DNA of 64,000 bases from Macrotrachela quadricornifera (lineage: Eukaryota > Rotifera > Eurotatoria > Philodinida > Philodinidae), in contig JAJEKB010021746.1 in assembly GCA_022393335.1 (NCBI GenBank), positions 1 through 64,000 on the forward strand, given 5' to 3'. The position numbers and the translations under genes were made by a program. Positions 10,987-21,965 of the stretch are shown one piece after another; the first letter of the stretch is position 1, and the number at the start of each line of letters is the position of its first letter. The notes under the pieces are model-generated. The model saw only the letters and a program-made list of their open reading frames with translations, was not told where the DNA came from and did no database searches.

Positions 10987-12930
10987 CAGGTGTGTCAGGT
11001 ATAATAGCCGTGCTTTGCATTTGAATTTTGATTTACTTAAGGGGGGCCCCCCTCAGAAAAATGTTTTTTTCGAAAATAACTCAATATTGAATTTTTAGTT
11101 TAGGAAGATGCGCCGAAATTTCCTCTTTCAGAATATGTATGGTTTTTCGAAAAATGGCTAGGTTTCAAAAGACTTATCAAAAAAAATTTCTACCCTACTA
11201 CTCTGTTTTCCTAGAAATTTTTATGGTTCTCACGTTTTGAAAAACTGCTTGTTGTTCCATATAACCGCATTGCATATAACATTTTTTTATATCAAATATG
11301 ATAGATGGCGTTAGCTTATTCGCTTGTTACGCGCTTTCAAAAAGTCCATTGACATATATTGAAAATATACCATGTAAACATGCTTTTCGGGATTTGGCTG
11401 TAAAAATCCATTTCTAAAACTTCTTTTGCGTTTTTCTCAAAATCAATTTTTTCGACCATACCGTTTACGCGGGCAAGGATTTCTCAATAACGACTCAATA
11501 AAGAAAGGATAATTTTTTTTTGTTGAATAGAGGACAGTTAGGGCTAGATCCTCACGTTCTCCGATTTTTGAATTTCTCTTTTGCTGAAATAAAAAACTTA
11601 GATATATCATTTTGATGAGCGCTTTGAATTTGAACATTTTGCGACAAAGTGTTTTTAAAAATCAAACAAAGGGAAATTCGAAAATCAGAGATCGTGAGGA
11701 TCTGGCCCTAAGGCCACTCTACAATTTAAAAACCACCCCGACATGATTAGCTAATATTTTTATATCGAAAACCTTGCCCGCGTGGAGGGTACTTTTGACC
11801 AATAAATTGACTGTAACTCATTCGTTTCTCAGAGATTTGAGGAGATATTTTAACCACAGTCTCCTCTAGCCAAGACTAACATTCTCTGAAATTTTCGTTG
11901 AAATCGGATGAGAAATAACAAAGTTCGGTGGTGAGGGGGGGGGCCCCCCTTAATATATTGGATTGATAAAACAAAATATACCAGCAGATGAAGCTTAATA
12001 AGCTCTACAATTTACACAAGATCGCTTTTTTTCTATCTACACTTTTTGATTTCAAAATGATCAAAATTTTCAAGGGTCAAATTTTAGCCGTGCGAAAGTA
12101 TTATTTTTTTGCACTGACAAGTTCGTTTTTTTACTATTTCATCTTTTCATCACCTAATATGTTTTACTAAAAAACTAGATTATGTGAAAAGATGCAGCGT
12201 GGAAAGCTCTACAATTCGCATGAGACAGTTTTTCTTACAGTTATAGTTTTTGTTTTCAAAATCGACAAAGCTCAAAGGGGCCAGAATAAATAGGAATTCA
12301 CGATGTACCAAAAAATATCGTTTTCGCGCGGTCGAAATTTTGCTACTTTAAGTTGTGCTGTTTTTTAAAAACAAAAATTGGAACCGTATGAAAAGCTGTC
12401 TTATGTAAATTATAGAGCTTTTCACGCCGCATCTTATACTGTATTTGATTTTTTTAAAAATAAAACATATCAGATGGTAAATGAGACAAAAATCTACTGG
12501 TTGTGTATTGAAAAAGGACTGTTTCGTAGTCTTGAGATCTGGTCGCTTAGAATTTTCTCAATTTTGAAAACAAAAAGTACAACTGTAAGAAAAATTGACT
12601 CATGCAAACTGTAGAGCTTTTCACGCTGCATCTTTTGGCATAATTTATTTTTTTTTAAATGAAAAATATCAGGCAAAAAAACACGAAGAAAAAGCTGAAT
12701 TCATCTTGTGTCAGAAAAAATCATCATCTTCGCACAATTAAAATTTGACCCTTGAAAATTTTAATCGTTTTGAAATCAAAAAGTGTAGATAGAAAAAAAG
12801 CGGTCTTGCGTAAATTGTAGAGCTTATTAAGCTTCATCTGCTGGTATATTTTGTTTTATCAATCCAACATATTAAATAAATAAAAACTGAAATGCAAAAT
12901 GCGGTCATTATACATGGTGCATCCGTTGTT
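10987..12930. repeat. Foldback element with 200-bp internal units
   Basis: The outer ends (10987-11036 and about 12882-12930) and inner arms (11954-12110 and about 12725-12880) are inverted copies, sharing for example TTGGATTGATAAAACAAAAT. Inside are five copies of a unit around AAATTGTAGAGCTTTTCACG. Two point one way (11986, 12191) and three the other (12402, 12600, 12807), spaced 198-211 bp apart. The left arm is split by a later 909-bp insertion. Related repeats occur at 32026-32565 and 40580-41275. Confidence 0.82.
11041..11949. mobile_element. TTAA-flanked insertion, piggyBac-like MITE candidate
   Basis: A 909-bp segment lies between two TTAA copies (11037-11040 and 11950-11953). Its ends are inverted repeats, GGGGGGCCCCCCTCA at the left and the same with three extra bases at the right. 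Removing it restores alignment of the left foldback arm with the right arm, which has the uninterrupted site near 12868-12880. TTAA targeting is typical of piggyBac elements. It carries no transposase. The terminal G6C6 motif is not one I know for the family. Confidence 0.72.
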
Positions 12931-13089
12931 TGTATAGACAATGACACGAGCACATTATCCATAGTTTATAAAGTGGTATTCTGTTCTCTTACATCTGTAT
13001 AACCAAGTATTCAATTATCAACTGTTGATGAACGGATTGTCTTATTTTAATTAATGCTTTTTCTTATTAATTTGTAAAAATTCAAGAAA

Positions 13090-13265
13090 TAATTGAAAAA
13101 TTATACCGAATATAAATATCTATATTCGATTCGATTCGATTCACTTTCCAAAAATCTTCATTCGAATCGATTCGATTCGACTTTCCAGAATCTTTATTCG
13201 AAATCGATTCGATTCGGCTCAGCCGAATCAAATCGAATTATTCGACTATTCGATTCGTTTTCGGT
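13090..13265. repeat. Short-period ATTCG/GATTC array
   Basis: A degenerate array of ATTCGATTCG and TCGAATC units, reading partly in both directions, with a GGCTCAGCCGAATC turn near 13215-13230. No coding content. It may be the body of another small inverted-repeat element, but its ends are unclear. Confidence 0.6.
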
Positions 13266-13424
13266 CTCTGGTACTTATTGATTCTATTCTTTCGTTTCTC
13301 TGCTACTTCACGTGCTTTTATTATATTTCTTTCGTTCGCTCTGATTTGCCGTCTTTTCTTCAAGGTCGTTAGCTTATCTTTCATTTACTTGTTAATCCAC
13401 TTGTTTCGAGGCATGAACGCGTAT

Positions 13425-13834
13425 TAGAGCCCTGCATCTGACTCTGAATTCCGATTCCGACTCCGAAGGAGTTAGAGTCGGAGTCGGAGTCGGAGTCGGA
13501 GTTGGGGTCGGAGTCGGAGTCGGAGTCGGAGTCGAAGTCGCAGTCGGAGTTGGAGTTGGAGTCGGAGTCGNNNNNNNNNNAGTCGGAGTCGGAGTCGGAG
13601 TCGGAGTTGGAGTTGGAGTCGGAGTCGCAGTCGCAGTCGCAGTCGGAGTCGGAATCGCAGTCGGAGTTGGAATTGGAGTCGGAGTCGGAGTCGGAGACGG
13701 AGTCGGAGTCGCAGTCGCAGTCGCAGTCGCAGTCGGAGTCGGAGTCGGAGTCGGAGTCGGAATCGGAGTCGAAAAAAACTTTCGGAGTCGAGGTCGGAGT
13801 CGGAGTCAAAAAAGTGTGACTCCACAGGGTCCTA
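13425..13834. mobile_element. hAT-type MITE made of GGAGTC hexamers
   Basis: The element begins TAGAGCCCTG and ends CAGGGTCCTA (8 of 10 terminal bases inverted). It is flanked on both sides by the 8-bp direct repeat ACGCGTAT (13417-13424, 13835-13842). An 8-bp duplication with TAG..CTA/CCCTG ends is typical of hAT transposons. Nearly the whole interior is a degenerate hexamer array (GGAGTC with GCAGTC and GGAGTT variants). The array gives long Ser-Glu, Asp-Ser and Arg-Leu open frames that are not genes. Confidence 0.72.
13571..13580. other. Assembly gap (10 N)
   Basis: Ten N bases sit inside the hexamer array, so the true repeat number is unknown. Confidence 0.99.
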
Positions 13835-13842
13835 ACGCGTAT

Positions 13843-14971
13843 ACATATCCGTCTTTTTCCTCCAATTTGATGATAGATGTGGTGGGTTATATCGACACTT
13901 TCTATTCGTTGTTATTATCCTTATCTTGTATTCTGTATTTGTAGTATATGTATGGACATATATTTTGAATTCATTGTTATTAAATCTAATTTAATTAAAA
14001 TGTTGCAACTTGTACGTATATGTATAGAAAAAAGGCGAATAATCTATTTACAAACGACTCAATTTTACGAAACATCAGAAAAACAAATACGTTAATAAAC
14101 GGAAAGGTTCATCATCAAATAATTACTAATACAATTTTTATTAACCCGCGGGTCGATCCGCTGATCAAAAAACAATCAGTCAACCTGTAAAACGGGTCGG
14201 GTCAAAAAAAACTGTCATCGACATCTTTGATTTATTCTATCGTACCTGTTAATATAAAGTTGAAGAGGAAGAAAAGAGATAGCTGATTACATAAACATGA
14301 ACAAGAAAAAACATTGGTTCCATTACGTGTTAAATATAGAAATGAGAAAGAAAGAAATTGTTGTTTCATACTATTCGAATCCAATTAATAAAATTTGGTA
14401 CAGATTCGATTGATTAAACAATAGTCTTGATTCTCGATGATGACGTTGTATTGATATGTAAATGATGTTGTTTTTTAAATTTATTAATATATCTTGGAGA
14501 GAATTCTTCAATGTAACATCATTATTTATAGTTGCTGATTGTATTGCATTTTGCATTAATCCTGCTACATTATTTTTAATTAAATTGCTATTTGGAATAT
14601 TAATTTAGATCCTTATATGATTTGTAATCTTCTTCAACATCGAAATTATATTTATTTTGATAATAAAAAAAGATAATAAACAAATATTTTATTATGATTC
14701 TGAAATATTATATACATCAAAAAAGAAAAGAAAAATTTCGTTTAATTTTGTCGATAAACAGAATTGATGAACGTGTTTTTTATTAATTAATTCTTTTTAA
14801 ATTTCTTTAAAAACAAAAGATTATATTACAAAAAAATAAATATTCTTCTTTTGATAATAGAATAACTAAATTAAGAATACGAGATTTGAGCGAAGAAAAA
14901 AATTGATCTTATCCATCATTTTTCTTATTAAAATTTTCCATAACAACCTATGAAAGATTCTATTTAAAATA
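13843..14971. other. Gene-free stretch before the GPCR gene
   Basis: No exon is recognised. It contains the GC-rich 14165-14223 motif (inverted partner of 10226-10275). The last 300 bp before the GPCR start are very AT-rich. Confidence 0.45.
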
Positions 14972-15985
14972 ATGTTAAAAAAAGATTGGATGTTTCTCAA
15001 AAGATTAACTTCTATTAAAACTTCCAAAACAACTGATTTCATTCCATCTGAATTATCATATAATCTACAATTTTGGTTACTTCTCATATTCGGTATATCT
15101 TCTTTAATATGTTCACTTTTTTTAATCTATCGTTATTTATTTAATCGAACAATGCGTAATGGTTTACATAATCATTGTATACTTTTACTTATTATAATAA
15201 ATGTTTTACTTATTCTAACTGATGTTTCATGGATGCTTGATAGTCTTCGCCATTCAGGACATGTTCCATTTGCTACGCCAACATTTTGTTTAATTTGGTG
15301 GCTTATTGATGATAGTTTATATACAATTCAAACCGTTATACTTGCTTGGGCGTCAATTGAACGTCATATTTTAATATTTCATAGTAAATATATAATAACA
15401 AAAAAACAAAAATTTTTTTATCATTATTTACCACCAATTATTTTAATGATATATTTATTTAGTTTTCATATAAGTGTTTTATTTTTTCCACCTTGTGAAA
15501 ATCATTTTGATTATAATACAATTGAATGTGGATCAAATCCATGTTATTTTGGCATTCATTTTCTTGCTATATGGGATACAATTATTAATAATGTTATACC
15601 AACATTAATTATTGCTATATTTAATATTGCTTTATTTTATCGTATAATTATTCAAAAAAAACGTCTTCGACAACCAATTCAATGGAAAAAACATCGACGT
15701 ATGTCCATGCAACTTCTTTCATTATCATCTGTATATCTTTTTCTTAATTTACCTATGATGGTAATTATATTTGTACAATTAATTCAAAATAAATATCCTG
15801 ATGTTGGTTTTGGTGCTCAACTTTATATATTTATTTTAACATATAGTGTTACACTTTCATTACCATTTGTTGTATGTCTTAATTATTTATCAATAGATAA
15901 AAATCGACATATTAAAATATCTCCAACATATACAATTGTATTAAATAAAAAATCTGTTGTACCAGAATTAGCGATCATTAAATAA
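14972..15985 (+). CDS. Rhodopsin-like seven-TM receptor (GPCR)
   Basis: A single-exon 337-residue protein with seven hydrophobic segments at residues about 33-57, 68-90, 106-128, 148-168, 196-222, 244-268 and 280-302. The end of TM3 reads WASIERHILIF, with E130-R131 in place of the usual DRY. Cys106 near the start of TM3 and cysteines in the second extracellular loop could form the conserved disulfide. The TM7 NPxxY motif is not recognisable (SLPFVVCLNYLS instead). The intracellular loop after TM5 is basic (QKKRLRQ, WKKHRR). The ligand cannot be told; peptide-receptor-like groups are likely. Divergent single-exon GPCRs are numerous in bdelloids. The ATG at 14972 is the first in frame; a start a few codons on is possible. 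Confidence 0.85.
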   Translation: MLKKDWMFLKRLTSIKTSKTTDFIPSELSYNLQFWLLLIFGISSLICSLFLIYRYLFNRTMRNGLHNHCILLLIIINVLLILTDVSWMLDSLRHSGHVPFATPTFCLIWWLIDDSLYTIQTVILAWASIERHILIFHSKYIITKKQKFFYHYLPPIILMIYLFSFHISVLFFPPCENHFDYNTIECGSNPCYFGIHFLAIWDTIINNVIPTLIIAIFNIALFYRIIIQKKRLRQPIQWKKHRRMSMQLLSLSSVYLFLNLPMMVIIFVQLIQNKYPDVGFGAQLYIFILTYSVTLSLPFVVCLNYLSIDKNRHIKISPTYTIVLNKKSVVPELAIIK

Positions 15986-16878
15986 ATATTTCTGTCATAT
16001 ATATATATATATATGTAAATAATACTTTTTTTTATTAAATAAACGATAAAATTATTATTAGTAGTAATAGATGACGTAAAACTTTTTTGTGTATAACTAT
16101 GATTACAGAATATAGCATCAAAAGTGGAGACCATTCATATATAAATACATTCGAATAAGTCAACATGTTGTGAATGTTACATGCCATGTGTAATGTTCAT
16201 TTGAAATATATTCTTACATATAGATCAGAAACGAAATGTTTTGTCATTTATACTTATTGATTTTGCTTTATGTAGCAAATATAGGATTGATTTGTGTCTT
16301 TTCAAAATCAAGTTAAGATTTAAACTTAATGTAATATTGTCATAAATGGATCAGATTGAAACGGGTTTTTTTAATTATAATTTTTAATTATTTAAAAAAT
16401 TTTTTTTGGCAACTCTAGTTCCATATAAAATTTTTTGCTGTAAATAATCTGTTGTTTAATTTTTTTTTACGAAAATAAATTTCTTCTTAACATATTGATT
16501 CAATGTTATTGTATTATTCTTTGTATTTATTCTAGCTTTGTATATTAATAGTCATGTAATATACAACAATAAAAAACTTGATAAAAATCGTTATATAAAT
16601 CGTATATTATAAGTTATTTTTTAAAGTTTATTATGAGAAGGAAAGAAAAAATTAAATTCATACAAATAGTGAGAAGGTAAAATGATATTTTCCTACGAAT
16701 GATACACAACATACAATAGTAAAACTTTCTATTATTTTATAAATCTTATCAGTAGAAACTATAATTAAATAATAAATAAGAAACTAATAGAAGTGAAAAC
16801 TATATTTTTGATTAAAATAGATACAACATTAAAAGACTAAGTTGATTTTCTTGTATAAATAATTTTAAATTAATTTTA
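15986..16878. other. Gene-free AT-rich stretch
   Basis: Includes an (AT)n run just after the GPCR stop. Nothing else is recognised. Confidence 0.45.
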
Positions 16879-17807
16879 TTATTCTGTTTTTAATTCTAAT
16901 GGAATAATACAACGTGGAATTTCTACCATTTTATGTAAATTTGCTTTATGTCTTTGATTATAAATATTTAAAACTGTTTTTTGTCGATCAGTTAATGTTA
17001 AATCATCTTGTTTTGATTTATTTAAATCAACATAATTCATAGCCCATTCAAGTTCATTATAACTAGCTCCTAATTGATCTTCATCTGTTCGTGTATCACC
17101 AAAAAGTCCATCGGTTGGTGGTGCTGTTATAATTTCTTTTGAAACACCTAATGCTGCAGCAACAGCACGTACTTCTGATTTTAATAAATCACCTATTGGA
17201 CTTATATCAACACCACCATCACCTTTTAAAAATTGAAATAAATGTTTTTTTTTGATAAATTTTTAAAATAAATATATTTACCATATTTAGTAAAAAATCC
17301 AACACCAAAATCTTCAACTTTATTTCCTGTACCAGCAACAAGATAATTTTTAATTGAAGCAAAATAATATAAATTAATCTTAAAAAAAAAAAAAACAAAA
17401 ATAAAATTAATTAAAAATAAAAAAAATATTTTTACCATTCTTAAACGTGATCTCATATTAGCAAATGCAATTTCTGTTGATGAATTTATTTCATTAATTT
17501 CACATTTTTTAACAGTTTTTTCAAATGTTTCAAAAATTTCTGTTAGATTTATTTCTCCTCCATTAACATTTGAAAAATTTGATGTAAGCCAATTAATATG
17601 TGAATGACTTCGTCGAATTTCATTTGTTGATTGTCGAATTGGCATTTCTAAAACAAGTACTGGTAAACCAGTTCGTGCACATAATGTTGATACAACAGCT
17701 GAATCAACACCACCAGATACACCAACAACAAAACCTTTTGTATGACTACTTCCCTGATAATCTTTAAGCCATTTTATAATATGTTCAATTACTTTTTCTG
17801 TTTGCAT
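16879..17807 (-). CDS. nadE: NH3-dependent NAD+ synthetase, bacterial type
   Basis: Converts nicotinic acid adenine dinucleotide to NAD+ using ATP and ammonia, the last step of NAD synthesis. Exons 17436-17807, 17282-17378 and 16879-17222 join in phase to 270 residues, with introns of 57 and 59 bp. The N-type ATP-pyrophosphatase loop SGGVDS is at about residues 31-36. Later motifs are YLVAGTGNKVEDFGVGFFTK, the KYGDGG turn created by splicing exons 2 and 3, and the PPTDGL..DRTDE-like stretch (here PPTDGLFGDTRTDEDQ). The length fits the single-domain synthetase; there is no glutaminase (nitrilase) domain as in animal NADSYN1. The motifs resemble Bacteroidetes-type enzymes, suggesting horizontal acquisition followed by intron gain (inference). 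Confidence 0.9.
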
Positions 17808-18953
17808 ATTGCTATATTGATTTATAATTCAATATAAAAAAAAGAAGTTCAACGTCAATGAGAACAATGAATATATATATATATGCACACACAATCACGA
17901 TCTATTTTAGCGTTTTTTTTCCCTTTAATGTCAATGGGAAAAGAAATAAAAGTAAAAAACATATTATTACAGGAAGAAAAGGAACGATAGTTATTCTCGA
18001 CTAAAATAAAACGAACACACTTGATCAATAATTATTATAGTCATTTAATAATCAAGTTTAATATAGTCATATGTAAAAAGAAAAAAAGAATAAATCAAAT
18101 TTATTCGTCCGAGAATTTTATAGAAAAACTGCTTTATGTTCATATTTAACGATCGTTTATGACTAACATTAAACAGTAGACAGCTAATTTTTTTTTTCTT
18201 CTCACAGAAAACACAAACAATAAGAATTACGAGTAAAAAAAAAAGAATGTTTACGTGTGTGGAAACGAGAAATATTGATTTGAAAGAATATTTTATTAAC
18301 ACTTCAATTTTCCTATAGTGGAAAAAAAACTTCTTTTTCCTAGACAATAATTTCTAGTGAATCATGAAAAAAATGATCAATAGATAATTATATTTTATTC
18401 GATCTGCATCATAAAAATAAGAAAGTTTAATTAATTTTAAATAGTTATGTTCACTATTTAGCGATCAATTTCATATTTTAAATTAAATAATTAAATCATG
18501 CAATCATATGTATAATTAATTTATATTTTGTGAATAAATACTTAGGAAATAGATTAATGACATTTTAAGAATTATTTTTTTATTATTTTATACGAAGGAA
18601 GAATGAATTAAAACGAATAGATCTGAGAAATATTTTCTTATTAAATTAAATTTATTTTTTTTCTAAATATAATCATTACACTTGATTTTGAAGATTCTAT
18701 ACTTATGATTATAAAATTGAAAGAACTTCAAATATTTTTGAACCACGAAATAAGTTTTTTTTTCTCTTCTTCTTCTTTTCTTTTACATTAGTAGCACTAC
18801 TTGAAATGTGACATTGACAAATGTATTACGTTCGTTTTCAATTTTTCGTTCTCTTTTTTTTTTTGCTTCTTCTTCTTTAGTTAATAATAATGATGAAAAA
18901 AAGAAACTAAAGAAAAAGAGAAACCATTCTTATGCAATACATCACATTGTATA
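17808..18953. other. Gene-free stretch between nadE and ankyrin gene
   Basis: The two genes diverge here, so both promoters probably lie in this AT-rich stretch. No specific site is recognisable. Confidence 0.4.
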
Positions 18954-19942
18954 ATGTCGACTGCATTCGATTCACAACTAAAATCAATTCTTCAACCATT
19001 GTCATCTATAGATGATGCAAATGGAGATCCTGTACTTGCTGCTGTTCAAGCAAATGATCATAATACTCTTCGTATACTTATTCGAGCCGGTTATTCACTT
19101 AGTTCAATTGATCCATCAAATGGACGATCTCTTCTTCACATAGCAACTTATCTTGGTCATACTGAAGTTGTACGACTATTACTTAAAGAAGGAATTAATA
19201 CATCATTATATGATCGTGATGGTAAAACATGTCTTCATGTTGCATCTGCATATGGTTATAGTCACATATTAACATTACTTCTTAAATATGAAATTCATGT
19301 TGAACATTTTGATTATGATAATAATACTCCATTACATATGTCTTGTAAATTTGGTCATAATGAATGTTGTCGTTTACTTATTTATGCTGGTGCTAATTTA
19401 AATTCAATTAATCGAGATGGTGATACTCCATTACATTCTGCTATTCGTTATAAACATGCAGGTTTATTATTAAAAATTTTAGAAAAATGAATCTAAAATT
19501 CATATTACTTTTTTTTTTTGTTTTATTTGTTAAAGGTTGTACAGCAATATTAATTCATGCTGATGCATCTTTAAATATTCGAAATGGTCGTCATGAATTA
19601 CCAATTGAATTAGCAAGACGTTTAGGTCATCATAAAATATATAATATAATTCTTCGTACTCTTTCATTATCATCACAATCAAATCAATGTGAACCTGTTT
19701 CAACTTCAAATTCATCTATAACATTAAGTGAATTTGAAAAACAATGGCGTCAATTTCATTTACTTATTCAAACACGAATGCTTTCTAATCAACATCAACT
19801 TGAAGAACAAATTGATTCATTAAGAGATAGTATGAATAAAAATCAATTAAAACAAGCAATTATTCATCGAAAACTTCAAACATTAACAAATTTATATATT
19901 CAACAAAATAAACAAGAACATCAATATGACACACTCTTTTAA
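18954..19942 (+). CDS. Ankyrin-repeat protein with C-terminal coiled coil
   Basis: Exons 18954-19461 and 19536-19942 (74-bp intron, GT..AG) join in phase to 304 residues. Ankyrin repeats run from about residue 25 to 210, with typical units such as GRSLLHIATYLGHTEVVRLLL, GKTCLHVASAYG, NTPLHMSCKFGHNECCRLLI and GDTPLHSAIRYKH. The intron splits the last full repeat. From about 235 a helical, Gln-rich segment (QWRQFHLLIQTRMLSNQ onward) is a likely coiled coil. No signal peptide, TM or enzymatic domain is seen, so it is probably an intracellular scaffold or binding protein. Without splicing the first exon stops at once, which supports the intron. Confidence 0.86.
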
Positions 19943-21965
19943 ACAAAAAAAAAAACAATACTTTTTTTCTTCTTTTAAAATTTATAATAAATATATATTA
20001 TTTCATATAGATGATAGTATTGAAAAAATAATCATAAATTTACGTCATCATTATCTTTATGCATATGGAAGGATTTATTTCTTTTAAAAAATTCTACTGA
20101 TATTTATCTACTCATTTCAACGAATTTGTAGTTCTTAATGTTTTCATAACGATGGGATCCACTAGTAGATCCTACTATATTTTAACAAGAAACTGAATAG
20201 AAAAACATTTTCCTTTCTAATTTATTCTTAGGCAGAAGATTACATGTAAAGTATGATCTGCTCTATCTTCACTACTTTTAAAATCATTTATTACATATTT
20301 AAGTACGCAACAGCATTGGTAATCATTTGATGATATTAATATTGCTCAGCATTATTTTATTGCTGTATGTTCATACCTAGTGATCCTTAGTCTTCTTAAT
20401 ATTCGTGTCAATTATGTTGTGACATTGTTACACGATAACGAACGACCATCTTCTCTAATACCACTTAGAGTTTTTCGATCGATAAAGATCGGTGATGTTG
20501 AGTGATTTGTAAGTTATGTATTGAAAATATGTTGCTATTGTCGTTTATACCTGTATGTGCTCTCCAAAGATAAATATGGAATGTTTCTTTTACAAGAAAA
20601 AACAGTCATTTACTCAGAATCTGATTGTTAATATATAAATCTTGATTTTTTTTTTACTTAGGTTTCACAGAAAAAGTTTATGTTTTTCTCAGAAACATGG
20701 TTTGACCCTAAATCTGGTTTCTAACGAAACGTTAATAGAATACATTACTATGCATATCGTCAGTAATACAGTTCTGTTTGGGTTTCTTGCGAAATGAAAT
20801 ATGCTCTGACTAAAAAATAAAAACCAATAGCTTTTGAAACAATACACATTTTAGTATAAGAAGATCGATTGTAGGAGAGCCTCATATCGAAATCACTTGG
20901 TTCAATCGACTGCTAGTAAAAAATTCATGGTTTGAAGAAAACTGGATGTCGTAATCATTCCACTGAATGGAAATATGGCACAAAATAGTCATCAATTTTA
21001 CTCTTGGCCTTTCATCTTTAATCTTTCACCATTCATCTTTGATTCTTGAGCAAACATACATAAGCTTGGTTTTTCATTTGGCTTTGTGTTCAATCAAGAG
21101 AACAAAATTATTTTTTTTCGTTTTGGTTAATTCTAATGAGAGCTGGTCGTTCAGTATTAATAGGAAAGAGCACCTAGATCATTACTGAAGTATAAAAAAT
21201 TGGTTTTTCCGTAACATTTCCAAAAGTGTAACTTGATTTGAAAATTTTTCTCAGGTGCATAAGTTTCTTAAACTTCTACAGCCAAGAACATTAAATAATA
21301 TGAATATTTCTCAAGGTTAGCATCTGCCAATGACATGAAAAGAATGTTTGTCTCAAGTACATGTCATAATTCTATGGCATATGATGAAAGAAGAAACGAT
21401 GTACATGAAAGTATATCAGCCATTTGAACACAAAAAAAAACAGGATTTTTGAACAAACACGCTCTTTCAAAAATATTTTTCTACATTAGATGTTCGAGAA
21501 GAACGAGAGAGAAGATCAAAATATGCCATTTTTACTAAAACACTCCCTTTAGACGACTTCATAGATCGAATGATAGACAATGGGCATAGATATAGTTGAG
21601 AATAATATATGCTGTACAGAAAATTAAAAATATTAGAATCCTACAATTTACAGAAATTTCTTAAACTTTCAGGCTTCCACTATTTTTCTCTTGAATGAAT
21701 TTTTTATTTATCAATCCAGATTCTTTAGTTTCGATACACAGGCATTTTAACAAATATATAAAAAGAAATTATGTCGTTGTATTTGGTACATAATCCCTTT
21801 TTGTGTTGACAATAAGCAAATGATAAAATAGGTCATAAAAAAACATGAAGGATTATTAGATAAATCCATTATATAAATGAGCCATTTAAATGTGAAGAGT
21901 ACACTTACATGTATATATATTGACAATGAATGATAAACAGATATTTAAGCACATAAAATAAAATC
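19943..21965. other. Gene-free stretch
   Basis: No exon is recognised. Short open frames (for example 20967-21188) lack splice context and recognisable content. Confidence 0.45.

Noticed and set aside
11986..12838. Regular 30-bp repeats considered as a CRISPR-like array
   Set aside because: Units are mirrored in orientation, spaced about 200 bp, and lie in eukaryotic foldbacks; spacers are related, not unique.
13381..13825. Long open frames encoding Ser-Glu, Asp-Ser and Arg-Leu repeats on both strands
   Set aside because: They are by-products of a hexamer array that lacks stops in every frame; the array is the body of a MITE and contains an assembly gap.
20154..20174. GGATCCACTAGT, like a cloning-vector polylinker
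   Set aside because: It is part of a local palindrome (GGATCCACTAGTAGATCC) with AT-rich native flanks and no further vector sequence.
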